From Anaerolineales bacterium (GTDB taxonomy: Bacteria; Chloroflexota; Anaerolineae; Anaerolineales; E44-bin32), in contig JARRPX010000017.1 of NCBI GenBank assembly GCA_037382465.1, positions 1-64,000 of the forward strand: 64,000 nt of DNA, read 5' to 3'. The position numbers and the translations under genes were made by a program. Under the pieces are notes generated by a model. It was not told the DNA's origin and did not search any database. It was given only the letters and a program-made list of their open reading frames with translations. This document shows positions 1-8,691 of this stretch, piece after piece. How positions within the stretch are numbered: the first letter of the stretch is position 1; each line of letters begins with the position of its first letter.

Positions 1-335
1 CTGTTTGGACAGTTTGAAAGCCGGCGCGGGATGAGATAATACTGCATTAAACCAACGTGTCCCAAAATTTCATCGAGATCCGCAGGAGGAATCAGCAGCA
101 CCGCGTTCTCCGGGGTGTTCTCCCGGATCCACGCAAAATACTCCGCATAGCGATCACCAAAGGCAATCACCGCACTGCGGTCTTGGGCCGTCAGGTTATG
201 CGTGTCGCGTATCAATCCGATCGAAGGCAGAACGAAAGATCGCGCGACCAGGTAGATCTGAATCAATATCGCCAGGCATAGAATAACGACTTCGAACCTG
301 ATCTGTGGGAGTTTTGTGTCACGATTGATCTTCAT
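1..335 (-). CDS. Membrane-anchored hypothetical protein (partial, C-terminus beyond window start)
   Basis: An open frame runs on the minus strand from an ATG at 333-335 off the left edge, giving 111 visible residues. After a charged start (MKINRDTK), residues about 14-33 form one strongly hydrophobic segment, so the protein should be inserted in the membrane with the rest outside. A motif near residues 72-84 (ENTPENAVLLIPP) resembles the soluble tails of bacterial membrane glycosyltransferase-like proteins, which often speak of conditions for an individual chain residue, but I cannot name a family from this piece. The ATG follows a weak purine-rich stretch and lies one base after the stop of the small frame at 337-507, suggesting translational coupling. 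Codon use looks like that of the neighbouring real genes. Confidence 0.6.
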   Translation of the reverse strand, partial: MKINRDTKLPQIRFEVVILCLAILIQIYLVARSFVLPSIGLIRDTHNLTAQDRSAVIAFGDRYAEYFAWIRENTPENAVLLIPPADLDEILGHVGLMQYYLIPRRLSNCPN

Positions 336-336
336 C

Positions 337-507
337 TCAAGTTCCTGTCACGAGTGTCTTCAAAGCGTCCAGGACATCTCGCGCATCGATACGCATACGC
401 CTACCGCTGCAAGGGTCTTCAACCGAACCCACTTGTCCCAGAGACGTGCTTTGGTTTCTTTCCACCGGGACGTATTTCGAGCATGTCGAAATAATGGCAA
501 CATTCAC
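337..507 (-). CDS. Possible small ORF coupled to the downstream membrane protein
   Basis: A 56-residue frame starts at GTG (505-507) and ends with TGA (337-339), one base before the ATG of the membrane protein. The product would begin VNVAIISTCSKYVPVERN and end ARDVLDALKTLVTGT. The end looks like an ordinary protein C-terminus, so this may be a short gene or the tail of a disrupted one. The ribosome-binding site is poor. A competing 50-residue frame at 419-571 (begins MARFLLFAVN) has an excellent GGAGGTGG site seven bases upstream but an odd composition and overlaps in another frame. Both could be real, or together they could be a frameshifted gene. No family recognised. Confidence 0.25.
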   Translation of the reverse strand: MNVAIISTCSKYVPVERNQSTSLGQVGSVEDPCSGRRMRIDARDVLDALKTLVTGT

Positions 508-571
508 CTTGGCTTTGGATCAAGACATAATCATATCTCAGATTTACTGCGAAAAGGAGAAATCGTGCCAT

Positions 572-800
572 TCTTCCACCTCCGCCGAATTCCGATACCG
601 GCGCGCTCGAATGAATTAAGGACCAACTTTTTCCCAATCTGTGAGTAACGATCCTCATGCTACAATGTTGGCGATTTTCAACGGCTTGTACGAATTCGAA
701 TTGAAAGTCAGAATAGTGTCGCCCACTGCCCTCGAATGATTCATCCTTGATGGCGAGAAAATGCGCCCGGTGTTCGAGCTTCGTATGAGGAGTAGATAGC
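572..800. other. Intergenic stretch without a convincing gene
   Basis: Between the small minus-strand frames and the gene starting at 801 I see no frame with a credible start and composition. The minus frame continuing through here into the 801 gene is its antisense shadow. The only functional signal is the GAGGAG ribosome-binding site at about 787-792 for the 801 gene. Confidence 0.5.
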
Positions 801-1799
801 ATGCCCGCAGTGAAGGAATTGAATTTCAAATTCCGCTTCGTACGCAATAAAAACCCGATCGGGGTGTTCGCCAAGAACGCCATCGCTACTGACAAAGTCC
901 TCATCCTCGACCAGGAGCCTATCGACTACGCCGATATTCGTGACAGCAACTGCCGGGATCAACGCCTGGCTTTCACACTTTCTCCGGGTGCATCCGTGGG
1001 AGAAAAAACCCGTGATTCACTCCACGAAGAAAATCTCCTCGTATTGGAAGTGTCGCGGGTCAAGGGTACGGAGTTGGAGAAGCACATCGCTCGAGTCTCG
1101 TCTGCGATCCAGACCGAACAGCACCGGCAAGAACTGATCGAGGCGGGTCAAGCGGATCGATTCCACAGCGTTGTTTGCTCGAACTGCCAGGCGACGATCG
1201 ACCTCTCGGACTTCAATCGCACGAGCTACGTGTACTGTCGCTACTGTGAATCGCTCATCAAGTACAGCGGGGGAATCGTCACCCCGGGCGATTCGTACCG
1301 CATCTGCGATGAGTGCGGCATGTTCGATCGGGTGCGTGGATACACCCTCCTTCATTTTTACTTTCTGATCGTCGTCTACGGCTACTCCGCCCGCCGCATT
1401 CACGTCTGTGATAACTGTGCCGTACGTATGGCGAAAGGCGCATTGCTGCGGAATTTACTCTTTCTCTTCGGCGTCCCCTCGGCGATCTACATGTGGGTGA
1501 AGGCCGTCACCGGCCGGGACAAGTCGCTGCAGGCCTTGGCCAGGGCCAATGCACTCGCTCGCAAGGGCAAATTCAAAGAAGCGGATGAAATATACGTCCA
1601 ATTTTCAGGAGCCTATCCCGAACACCCTGCCATCTTGCGCAACCGCAGCCTGGGGCATCTATATGGCAACAACATCAACGCAGCGATGACTCTCCTCAGC
1701 CGCTCGCTCAAATCCTGTAACAATTACCTGCCCTCGCTGCTGCTGGCTCGCCGATTAAAACAAGTGGCTTCGAGAGTCGGCGGACAGAAACACGCATAA
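801..1799 (+). CDS. Zinc-ribbon / TPR-like hypothetical protein
   Basis: A 332-residue protein of unknown function. Four CxxC pairs are visible: C126/C129 (CSNC), C146/C149 (CRYC), C169/C172 (CDEC) and C203/C206 (CDNC), arranged as two successive zinc-ribbon-like units. A hydrophobic stretch around 181-195 and another around 216-230 could touch or cross the membrane. From about residue 240 to the end the sequence has the helical, Ala/Leu-rich pattern of tetratricopeptide repeats (for example KGKFKEADEIYVQFSGAYPE). The ATG is preceded by GAGGAG with eight-base spacing, which fixes the start. It stands alone between the minus-strand genes and the Hdr module. A zinc-binding scaffold is the most that can be said. 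Confidence 0.75.
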   Translation: MPAVKELNFKFRFVRNKNPIGVFAKNAIATDKVLILDQEPIDYADIRDSNCRDQRLAFTLSPGASVGEKTRDSLHEENLLVLEVSRVKGTELEKHIARVSSAIQTEQHRQELIEAGQADRFHSVVCSNCQATIDLSDFNRTSYVYCRYCESLIKYSGGIVTPGDSYRICDECGMFDRVRGYTLLHFYFLIVVYGYSARRIHVCDNCAVRMAKGALLRNLLFLFGVPSAIYMWVKAVTGRDKSLQALARANALARKGKFKEADEIYVQFSGAYPEHPAILRNRSLGHLYGNNINAAMTLLSRSLKSCNNYLPSLLLARRLKQVASRVGGQKHA

Positions 1800-1909
1800 G
1801 CTCTATCTTGCACACGAAATCCGGCCTTTGTCTTCCGTTCCTGATTTTTCTATTGGAAGGGAAGGCAGCCATGCACGTTCTGATGATTTGAAGAACCTCC
1901 CCATATACT

Positions 1910-1925
1910 TGTGACTTATTTCACT
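1910..1925. promoter_or_regulatory. CRP/FNR-type palindrome upstream of the first Hdr module
   Basis: TGTGA-N6-TCACT, matching the TGTGA-N6-TCACA consensus of CRP-family regulators at nine of ten positions. It lies 110 bases before the HdrA start. If the TACCAT at 1948-1953 serves as the -10 element, the site is centred near -42, a class II activator position. Family consensus is established knowledge; use here is inference. The rest of 1800-2034 holds no gene. Confidence 0.35.
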
Positions 1926-2034
1926 ATCCACGTCCGACTCCAGGGTCTACCATATTGGACAGGATTAGGCCAAATTTCCCACATGCCTGGCGCCTGGCGC
2001 GCCATCCGGGCTGTTGCTAGTGAAGGTATAAAAG

Positions 2035-5000
2035 GTGCCAGGAGATCCTCGTCACTTCCCCAGGAACGGTAGAGAGAAGGCTGAAAACGTCCTCGTGATC
2101 GGAGGCGGTGTCGGTGGGATGCGTGCCGCCATCGATCTGGCCGAAGCCGGTATCCACACCTACTTGCTCGAAAACTCGCCCTCGCTGGGCGGACGCGTCG
2201 CCCAACTCGGTTTCATGTTCCCGACACACGACTGTGTATTATGCCGGGGCACCTCCGACCATGGATTCGGCTGTACCCGGCCTTCGATCACCCCGGCCTT
2301 ATTGGATCAAAACAAACACCCCAACATCACCGTGCTCACTTCCACAGATCTGATCAGCTGCGAGGGACAGGCTGGCGACTTTACCGTAAGGCTTTGTGAG
2401 CGGGCCAAAATCGTCGATCCAAACCTCTGCATCAATTGCGGTCGATGCGCCGATGTATGCACGCAGGTCCGTCCCAGTGGATTCCAACTTGGATTGAGCA
2501 CCCGCAAAACCATCGACAAATCAGCGCCGCGCTCCCTGCCGAATGCGTATTACATATTGGAGAAAAGCGAGCACTGCGACGACTGCCAAAAATGCCTGGC
2601 CGTCTGTCCGACACAGGCTATCGATCTCGACGCTCAACCGAGAAACCACGAAATTCGCGTCGGCGCGCTGATTCTGGCGATGGGATTCCAACCCTTCGAT
2701 CCGTCCTCGATGCCGGAATTGGGCTACGGCCGGATCCCGAACGTGATCACATCGATGCAGTACGAGCGCCTGGCCTCCCGTTCGGGCCCGACGGAGGGCA
2801 TCGTCAAGCGCATTTCGGACGGGAAAATCCCAAAACGCATCGCCTGGCTGCAATGCATCGGTTCACGCGATCAAGTCAATCCTTACTGCTCATCCATCTG
2901 CTGCATGTACGCCACGAAAGAAGCCATGCTGGCCAAACAACGCGACTCCAGCATCAACTGTCATATTTTCACGATGGACGAGCGGGCCTTCAACAAGGAA
3001 TACAATCACTACTACCACCAGGCTCGAGATGATTTCGGCATCCGCTACACGCGCTGCCGCATCTCTTCTATCGATGAAGATCCGTTGACAGGGGAAGTTA
3101 TCCTGCGTTATCCCTCCGGACGCATGCACGGGGAATCTGCACCCGGCCAGGGCAAAGTGCAAGAATCGCGTTTCGATCTGGTCGTACTCGCCGTTGGTAT
3201 CCGCCCGCCAAAGGGATCCATCGACATTGTCAACAAGCTGGGAATCGCCACCAACGAGTACGGGTTCTGCGAAACGGATAAATTCTTCCCCCTGGCCACT
3301 TCCCGCCCGGGCGTATTCGTCTGCGGCGCTTTTGCCTCTCCAAAGGAGATTGCAGAAACCATTCTGGATGCCTCCGGCGCGGCGGCCGAAGCGATGCGCA
3401 TCATGCACGACCAGCTCGGGGAAAGCACCTTCAGCAGAGCACAACCCTTTCTGACCTCTCATGATCCCGTCCAGGCGGTGGAAGCAGATCAGGATGACCT
3501 GAAAGTTGGAGTCCTGCTCTGCGGATGCGCAGGTGAAATATCGCAAGTCGTCGACTTGCAAGAGGTTGCCGATTTCGCCGGCGCGTTGCCGGCGGTGAGT
3601 CAAGTCGAGATCCATCCCCTCGCTTGCCATGCAGACGGGCAAACGCATCTACAACGTTTGGTGACCGAGGGTGGCGCCAACCGCATCGTAATTGCCGCCT
3701 GCAGCCACCGGATGCACGAGCCGCTTTTCCAGCGACTGGCATCAGAAGTCGGCCTCAATCCCTACTGGATCGAAATGATCAACCTGCGCGAACACTGCTC
3801 CTGGGTGCATGCCAGCGATCCGGTAGGCGCCACGCGCAAGGCATGCGAAATGCTTCGCATCGGCGTCGAGCGCGTCCTCCAAGCGGACACCGTTTATAAA
3901 TTCCAGCGTCAACCCGAACGGGCCGCGCTGGTGATTGGCGGTGGTGTGGCCGGGATGACGTCCGCGCTGGGTATTGCGGATGCAGGCTTCGAAGTACACC
4001 TGGTGGAGAAAAGCGGCGAATTGGGAGGCAATCTGCACCACATTTACTTCGTCGCCGAGAACGCCAATCCCCAACGCCTTCTGCGAGACCAGGTTAACCG
4101 TATCCTCAGTCACAAGCGCATCACCCTCCACCTGCACAGTCAAATTGTCCATCACACGGGAAGTGTGGGCGATTTTCGCGCACGCATTCGCACAGACAAC
4201 GGAGATGGCACTTTTCAAGAGACAGAAATTCGGCATGCGGCCGTAATCGTGGCAACCGGGGGGCAGGAAGCCAGGGCGGACCGCTACCTGCTTGGAAAAG
4301 ATCCGAGCATCCTGCGCATGTCTGAATTGGAGGAAATCCTCGCTCACCAACCCGAGCGCGTAACGCAACTTAAATCCGTGATTCTCATCCAGTGTGTGCA
4401 GCCCGAGGGCGAGGAAGAATACTGCTCACGTATATGCTGCACCAATACGATCAAAAACGCCTCGCGTTTGAAAATGCTCAACCCGGACTGCCAGGTAATC
4501 ATCCTCTACAAGAACATCATCACCTACGGATTCCGAGAAAAATTTTATCTGGACGTGCGTAGAAGAGGCGTGCTCTTCGTGCGCTACACCGATGCCGCTC
4601 CGCCTCGAGTTCGTCTCGAAGAGACCAACGCAGGCGCGAAAGTCGTCGTCGAGGTGGACGAACATATCTTTGGGGAAACACTGGTGTTCGAGCCCGACAT
4701 GATTGCACTGAGCATGTCGATCCAACCATCGTCAGGAACGGGTGAGTTAGCGAAAGTACTGGGCGTTCCCAGATCAAACGAAGGTTTCTTCCTCGAGAGT
4801 CACTTGAAGATGCGGCCGATGGAGTTTTACGACGATGGCATCTTCCTGGCCGGCATGGCACATTATCCCAAATTCATCGAGGAGACAATCACGCACGCCA
4901 TGGCCTGTGTCGGAAGGGCGCTGACGATCTTGAGCCGCCCCAGCATTCAATTGGGCGGCGTTGTGGCAGAGATCGACCCACAGCGCTGCACCGGCTGCCT

Positions 5001-5271
5001 CACCTGTGTTCGTACCTGCCCATTCGGCATCCCTGAAATGCGATACGATCAATGTGGAGTAGGACAACTCGGTGGAGCGGCCTGGATCGATCCGGCTCGC
5101 TGCCAGGGCTGTGGCACCTGCACGGCCGAATGTCCGGCTCGCGCCATTCAACTCACTCAATATCGCGACGAGCAAATCAACACCGGCCTGGGATCGTGGG
5201 CGCCCAACCTGCCCGCGGAGAACGGAACAAAATCCAAATCCCTGAGACTCGAGGGGCAGGGTAAAATGTGA
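2035..5271 (+). CDS. hdrA: Tandem HdrA-like FAD/iron-sulfur protein (HdrA-HdrA fusion)
   Basis: At 1078 residues this is larger than a single HdrA (about 650) because two HdrA-type flavin units are fused. The first Rossmann motif (GGGVGG) is at about 23-28, a [4Fe-4S] motif CINCGRCADVC starts at 132 and a second, CDDCQKCLAVC, at 181. The CCMYATKE region typical of HdrA follows near 290. A second Rossmann motif (GGGVAGM) begins near 635, with its own Cys-rich CSRICCTNTIK region. Two [4Fe-4S] motifs close the protein at 985 (CTGCLTCVRTC) and 1023 (CQGCGTCTAEC). Unlike the two fusions downstream it lacks the GltD-type insert, and its N-terminal Cys motif (HDCVLCRG) differs from their NDCAMC. Start is GTG with AAGG about nine bases upstream. 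It should be a cytosolic flavin-based electron-bifurcating or electron-transfer subunit, encoded with a ferredoxin and MvhD. Confidence 0.88.
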   Translation: MPGDPRHFPRNGREKAENVLVIGGGVGGMRAAIDLAEAGIHTYLLENSPSLGGRVAQLGFMFPTHDCVLCRGTSDHGFGCTRPSITPALLDQNKHPNITVLTSTDLISCEGQAGDFTVRLCERAKIVDPNLCINCGRCADVCTQVRPSGFQLGLSTRKTIDKSAPRSLPNAYYILEKSEHCDDCQKCLAVCPTQAIDLDAQPRNHEIRVGALILAMGFQPFDPSSMPELGYGRIPNVITSMQYERLASRSGPTEGIVKRISDGKIPKRIAWLQCIGSRDQVNPYCSSICCMYATKEAMLAKQRDSSINCHIFTMDERAFNKEYNHYYHQARDDFGIRYTRCRISSIDEDPLTGEVILRYPSGRMHGESAPGQGKVQESRFDLVVLAVGIRPPKGSIDIVNKLGIATNEYGFCETDKFFPLATSRPGVFVCGAFASPKEIAETILDASGAAAEAMRIMHDQLGESTFSRAQPFLTSHDPVQAVEADQDDLKVGVLLCGCAGEISQVVDLQEVADFAGALPAVSQVEIHPLACHADGQTHLQRLVTEGGANRIVIAACSHRMHEPLFQRLASEVGLNPYWIEMINLREHCSWVHASDPVGATRKACEMLRIGVERVLQADTVYKFQRQPERAALVIGGGVAGMTSALGIADAGFEVHLVEKSGELGGNLHHIYFVAENANPQRLLRDQVNRILSHKRITLHLHSQIVHHTGSVGDFRARIRTDNGDGTFQETEIRHAAVIVATGGQEARADRYLLGKDPSILRMSELEEILAHQPERVTQLKSVILIQCVQPEGEEEYCSRICCTNTIKNASRLKMLNPDCQVIILYKNIITYGFREKFYLDVRRRGVLFVRYTDAAPPRVRLEETNAGAKVVVEVDEHIFGETLVFEPDMIALSMSIQPSSGTGELAKVLGVPRSNEGFFLESHLKMRPMEFYDDGIFLAGMAHYPKFIEETITHAMACVGRALTILSRPSIQLGGVVAEIDPQRCTGCLTCVRTCPFGIPEMRYDQCGVGQLGGAAWIDPARCQGCGTCTAECPARAIQLTQYRDEQINTGLGSWAPNLPAENGTKSKSLRLEGQGKM

Positions 5272-5341
5272 GCATCGTGGATTCCTGTCCAGCGATCGAC
5301 CTGCCCTTCCACCTTCAAGGTATAAACGTCGAGATTGAGAA

Positions 5342-5569
5342 ATGCAGCGTATAGAAACCCAAACCAGACAGCAGTACTACATTGAACTGGATGCAGCCAA
5401 CTGCGACGGATGCCGCAAATGCCTGCCTTCATGCAGTTACACGGCGTTGATTTGGGTGCATGCAGAGAACGAGTTGTTGGTCGATACCTGGGCTTGCACC
5501 GGGTGCGGAAGCTGTGTGACGGTCTGCCCGCAAAAAGCACTCTCACTCCGGCCCAGGGACGTCAGATGA
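5342..5569 (+). CDS. 2x[4Fe-4S] ferredoxin-like protein
   Basis: A 75-residue protein with two complete C-x2-C-x2-C-x3-C motifs, C21/C24/C27/C31 and C52/C55/C58/C62, each binding one [4Fe-4S] cluster in this family. The first motif lacks the usual trailing proline (CSYT), while the second has it (CPQ). It lies 70 bases after the tandem HdrA and its stop overlaps the ATG of the next gene (ATGA at 5566-5569), so the three genes form one translation unit. Its likely role is electron transfer between the HdrA protein and MvhD or an outside partner. Confidence 0.85.
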   Translation: MQRIETQTRQQYYIELDAANCDGCRKCLPSCSYTALIWVHAENELLVDTWACTGCGSCVTVCPQKALSLRPRDVR

Positions 5570-6015
5570 CTACCTCTGAAGATTTCTCCCCCGAAATCAC
5601 TGTTTTCTCCTGCATCTACTGCGCCTACATGGCCGCCGATACAGCCGGTGCGCTGCGGCACGAATATCCCGCCAACATTAAGATCATCCGCCTGCCCTGC
5701 ACAGGAAAGACCGACATACAATATCTTCTCAACGCTTTTGAAGAAGGCGCCGATGGTGTCTACATCGTTGCCTGCAGCATGGGGAACTGTCACCACGAAC
5801 GGGGCAACGAGCGTGGATTCGCCAGAGTGCAGCGTGCAAAACAACTGCTGGAAGACATCGGTATCGAATCGGAACGATTGGAGATGTACTTCGTCTCAGG
5901 CGGGATGGGAGCTACCTTCGCCGAGATCGCCCTGGACATGACTTACCGTATCCACGAGCTCGGTCCCAATCCTCTGAAGAAACAGCCTTCCCTCTCCCAG
6001 CAAGTTCGGGCGTAG
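5566..6015 (+). CDS. mvhD: MvhD-family [2Fe-2S] electron-transfer subunit, cysteine form
   Basis: A 149-residue protein of the MvhD/VhuD family, which links F420-non-reducing hydrogenase or other electron donors to HdrA through a [2Fe-2S] cluster. Family cysteines are seen in CIYCAY near the N-terminus, LPCTGK, and CSMGNCHH (C70 to C75). C70 aligns without a gap with the residue encoded by in-frame UGA in the two paralogs at 19787 and 26775, so this is the cysteine version. The start at ATG 5566 overlaps the ferredoxin stop; the frame also stays open upstream, but only this start gives the family N-terminus. No hydrogenase genes are nearby, so its partner is probably the tandem HdrA. Confidence 0.9.
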   Translation: MTTSEDFSPEITVFSCIYCAYMAADTAGALRHEYPANIKIIRLPCTGKTDIQYLLNAFEEGADGVYIVACSMGNCHHERGNERGFARVQRAKQLLEDIGIESERLEMYFVSGGMGATFAEIALDMTYRIHELGPNPLKKQPSLSQQVRA

Positions 6016-6126
6016 ATACTCCCTGAGCATCGTTCCGCTTGGCCCTGGAACATGCGGCAAGCACAATTCACTTATACGAATTTCAAATGGGGTTTCCGCA
6101 AAGCATCGCTGGATGGATGATCCACA

Positions 6127-7149
6127 TCACGTGGCGATTTCGAGCGTTCGCAGACGTTCCGCAGCGGTTTCGGCCGTCAAATCTCGCTGTGCTTCGGCCA
6201 GCATTTCGAAGCCCACCAAGAATTTCCTCACCGTCGCCGAGCGCAAAAGTGGCGGGTAATAATGAGCGTGTAATTGCCAATGATCGTTGGGTTGCTCATC
6301 GAACGGTGCGCCATGCCAGCCCATTGAATATGGAAAGGAGACATTGAAAAGCGAATCGTAGCGCAGTAACAACGATTTCATGACCTGCGCAAGCAGATTC
6401 CGTTCATCATGACTCAAATCCGGAAGCCTTAAAACATGACGTTTGGGCACAACCATCGTTTCGAAGGGCCAAATCGCCCAATACGGAACCAATGCTACCC
6501 AGGCCTCGTTTTCCACAACGACACGCTCACGCGTTTCAAGCTCTTCCTGCAGGCAATCCAGAAGCAGCACACGCCCGCTGCCTTCGCCGTACACTCTCTG
6601 ATTGGCGTCTTCCTTTAGCGGCTCGTTGGGCAGCGCATCCAATGCCCAGATTTGACCGTGAGGATGTGGATTGGACGCGCCCATCATCTCTCCCTTATTC
6701 TCGAAGACTTGCACCCAACGGTACGTCTGGCCAAGATCAGCGGACTGCTCCGCCCAGCAGTCGATCACGCTCCGGATCGTTTGCACGTCCATTTCGGCCA
6801 GAGTCAAATCGTGTCGCGGGGAGAAACAAACGACCCGGCAGGTCCCGCGTACGCCGGCGGAACGCAGCAGTCCGCCATCTTCAACGGACGGATCAGCACC
6901 ATCCGGCAACAAGGCCTGAAAGTCGTTGGTAAAGACGTACGTATGTTCGTACGCAGGATTGACCGCGCCACTCACTCTTTGATTTCCCGGACAAAGATAG
7001 CAATCCGGATCGTACGCAGGGCGATCTTCCCGTATTCGATCCTCGACCTTTCCCAGCCACGGCCGTTGGGCACGATGAGGGGAAACGAGCACCCATTCTC
7101 CAGTCAAAGCATTGTAACGTCTGTGCGGCAGCGTATAAATCGATTTCAT
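6127..7149 (-). CDS. galT: Galactose-1-phosphate uridylyltransferase
   Basis: A 340-residue enzyme of the Leloir pathway that exchanges UMP between UDP-glucose and galactose-1-phosphate. The hallmark NPHPHGQIW motif carries the catalytic HPH triad, and the N-terminal [19 protein letters not shown] matches bacterial GalT proteins. I place the start at ATG 7147-7149 because it leaves the few residues expected before PHRRYN; an upstream GTG at 7194 would add 15 residues. It is divergent from the LacI-type regulator, with a sigma70-like promoter at 7250-7279 and an operator at 7205-7222 between promoter and gene. galK is in the same island on the other strand; galE is not in the window. Confidence 0.95.
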   Translation of the reverse strand: MKSIYTLPHRRYNALTGEWVLVSPHRAQRPWLGKVEDRIREDRPAYDPDCYLCPGNQRVSGAVNPAYEHTYVFTNDFQALLPDGADPSVEDGGLLRSAGVRGTCRVVCFSPRHDLTLAEMDVQTIRSVIDCWAEQSADLGQTYRWVQVFENKGEMMGASNPHPHGQIWALDALPNEPLKEDANQRVYGEGSGRVLLLDCLQEELETRERVVVENEAWVALVPYWAIWPFETMVVPKRHVLRLPDLSHDERNLLAQVMKSLLLRYDSLFNVSFPYSMGWHGAPFDEQPNDHWQLHAHYYPPLLRSATVRKFLVGFEMLAEAQRDLTAETAAERLRTLEIAT

Positions 7150-7204
7150 GTCATCCGTACCTATCTGCGTCCGAATGGGATGCGACTCGATCACCCAACT
7201 GTTT

Positions 7205-7222
7205 ACGGTAACGTTATCGGTA
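7205..7222. promoter_or_regulatory. LacI-type operator in front of galT
   Basis: ACGGTAACGTTATCGGTA has a TAACGTTA core with central CG, typical of LacI-family operators. Its reverse complement shares TACCGATAACGTTACCG with the operator in front of the regulator at 7365. It lies downstream of the galT promoter, where a bound repressor would block transcription. Confidence 0.7.
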
Positions 7223-7249
7223 TCATTTCAACGCTTTTGGACCATCTCG

Positions 7250-7279
7250 ATTGTACAATTTCCCGTGTCTTTTCGTCAA
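7250..7279 (-). promoter_or_regulatory. galT promoter (TTGACG-18-TACAAT)
   Basis: On the minus strand, TTGACG (7274-7279) and TACAAT (7250-7255) are separated by 18 bases, close to the sigma70 consensus. Transcription would start near 7243, just before the operator at 7205-7222. Confidence 0.55.
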
Positions 7280-7364
7280 AACCAGTAATTCCACTCCGTA
7301 ATATGATTTAAATCACTTGATTCGCACGGCCCATCTGTTGCATGCTAATATCACGATTGCCTGT

Positions 7365-7387
7365 TACCGATAACGTTACCGATAACG
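7365..7387. promoter_or_regulatory. LacI-type operator, regulator side
   Basis: TACCGATAACGTTACCG followed by ATAACG (7365-7387) carries the same core as the galT operator in inverted orientation, with an extra half site. It lies 13 bases before the regulator ATG, which points to autoregulation and joint control of both divergent units. Confidence 0.7.
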
Positions 7388-7400
7388 ATTACTGGGAAAC

Positions 7401-8435
7401 ATGGATCCAAAGCCACGAATCACAATCAAGGACGTTGCACGCGCCGCAGGAGTCTCGACTCAAACCGTGTCGCGCGTACTGAATGAACGGCCGGACGTCT
7501 CCTCCGAGACGCGCATGCGCGTCCAGCAAGTGATCGCCGAATTGGGGTACTCACCCAACGTGATTGCGCGCAACTTGAGCCGCGGACGCTCGAATACACT
7601 TGGCGTCATCGGCTACGGCCTGATTTATTTCGGCTCATCGGGCGTAATTGCGGGGATTGAGAGCAAAGCCAACGAACTCGGCTATTCTCTCACCCTCAGC
7701 CTGATCGATCAGGTCGAACCTTCTCGCGTCGACAGAATTCTGTATGACTTCCTATCGCGTCGCGTGGAAGGCATCATCTGGGCCGTTCCGGGCAACATCA
7801 ATGCCATCGACTGGTTGACCGAAAGATTTTCCGACGTACACACACCGATTATCTCCATCAATATGGGTCACGATGGATTGGATCACGTGGTTGCTCTGGA
7901 CAACCGACTCGGCGGGAAACTCGCCACGGAGCATCTGCTTCAGGGTGGGTATCAAGACATCGGGATCATTACCGGGCCGCGGCATTGGTGGGAAGCTAAG
8001 GAACGGTTGATGGGATGGCAGGAGACCGTTGAAGAGGCGGGATATTCCGACATCGACAGATTGATCGTCGAAGGCGATTGGAACGCTCCCAGCGGAGACG
8101 TCGGACTGCATTCGCTGCTCGACCAAAATCCGGAAGTAGACGCAGTCTTCGTTTCCAACGATCAAATGGCGCTCGGCTCGCTTCAAGCTGCGCGACGTCT
8201 GGGATTGAAGGTTCCTGAAGATCTGGGCATCGTCGGCTTCGACGACATCCCGGAGGCAGCTTACTTCTATCCCTCCCTGACCACCGTCCGTCAAAACACC
8301 CAAAAGCTGGGCGCCATGGCCGTAGATCAAATCCATGCCCTGATCCAGGTCGAACAACACGGGAAAGCCCTTGAACCCGAGATCGCATGGGTCAAGCCCC
8401 GATTGATCGTCCGGAAGAGTTCCGTACGAAAATGA
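7401..8435 (+). CDS. LacI-family transcriptional regulator
   Basis: A 344-residue regulator. Residues about 8-54 form the LacI helix-turn-helix plus hinge (KDVARAAGVSTQTVSRVLNE, then GYSPNVIARNL). The remainder is a periplasmic-binding-like effector domain with the usual C-terminal GFDDIPEAAYFYPSLTTV. The ATG follows a weak GGGA site. The position between galT and a sugar ABC transporter with galK, plus shared palindromes on both flanks, makes it a sugar-responsive regulator of the island. The inducer is probably galactose or a galactoside, by inference from galT and galK. Repressor action is typical of the family. Confidence 0.92.
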   Translation: MDPKPRITIKDVARAAGVSTQTVSRVLNERPDVSSETRMRVQQVIAELGYSPNVIARNLSRGRSNTLGVIGYGLIYFGSSGVIAGIESKANELGYSLTLSLIDQVEPSRVDRILYDFLSRRVEGIIWAVPGNINAIDWLTERFSDVHTPIISINMGHDGLDHVVALDNRLGGKLATEHLLQGGYQDIGIITGPRHWWEAKERLMGWQETVEEAGYSDIDRLIVEGDWNAPSGDVGLHSLLDQNPEVDAVFVSNDQMALGSLQAARRLGLKVPEDLGIVGFDDIPEAAYFYPSLTTVRQNTQKLGAMAVDQIHALIQVEQHGKALEPEIAWVKPRLIVRKSSVRK

Positions 8436-8541
8436 GGCTGCAATCGTACTTCACGCCTTAACTATTCGCATACGGAGCCCGATGAAGACTGTGAGTGTGC
8501 GTGCAAAATAACTTTGCCAACCCGAAACCCTCGCCGGAGAA

Positions 8542-8579
8542 GCGGCGCTCGAGCGCCGCGACGTTTCGCAAGAGCGAAA
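8542..8579 (+). terminator. Double hairpin after the LacI-type gene
   Basis: A perfect 18-base palindrome (8542-8559) is followed by a second small hairpin, TTTCGC-AAGA-GCGAAA (8564-8579), and an A-rich tract. It lies in the 256-base gap between the regulator and the binding-protein gene and may end the regulator transcript or shape the leader of the transporter. There is no U-tract, so an intrinsic terminator is only one possibility. Confidence 0.35.
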
Positions 8580-8691
8580 AAACAACGATTTGCCCGTATC
8601 GAACAGCGTAGGAGGAGGTGAAAATAGATCGATCACGACAGATCCCGCTTTGCAACAATAGTGATACGTTGAATCTCAAGAGGAGGATAGG

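Noticed and set aside
2035-5271. Tandem HdrA as a CoB-CoM heterodisulfide reductase of a methanogen
   Set aside because: The surrounding genes (galT, metK, hyp, ECF sigma, lipoproteins) are bacterial and no methanogenesis genes occur.
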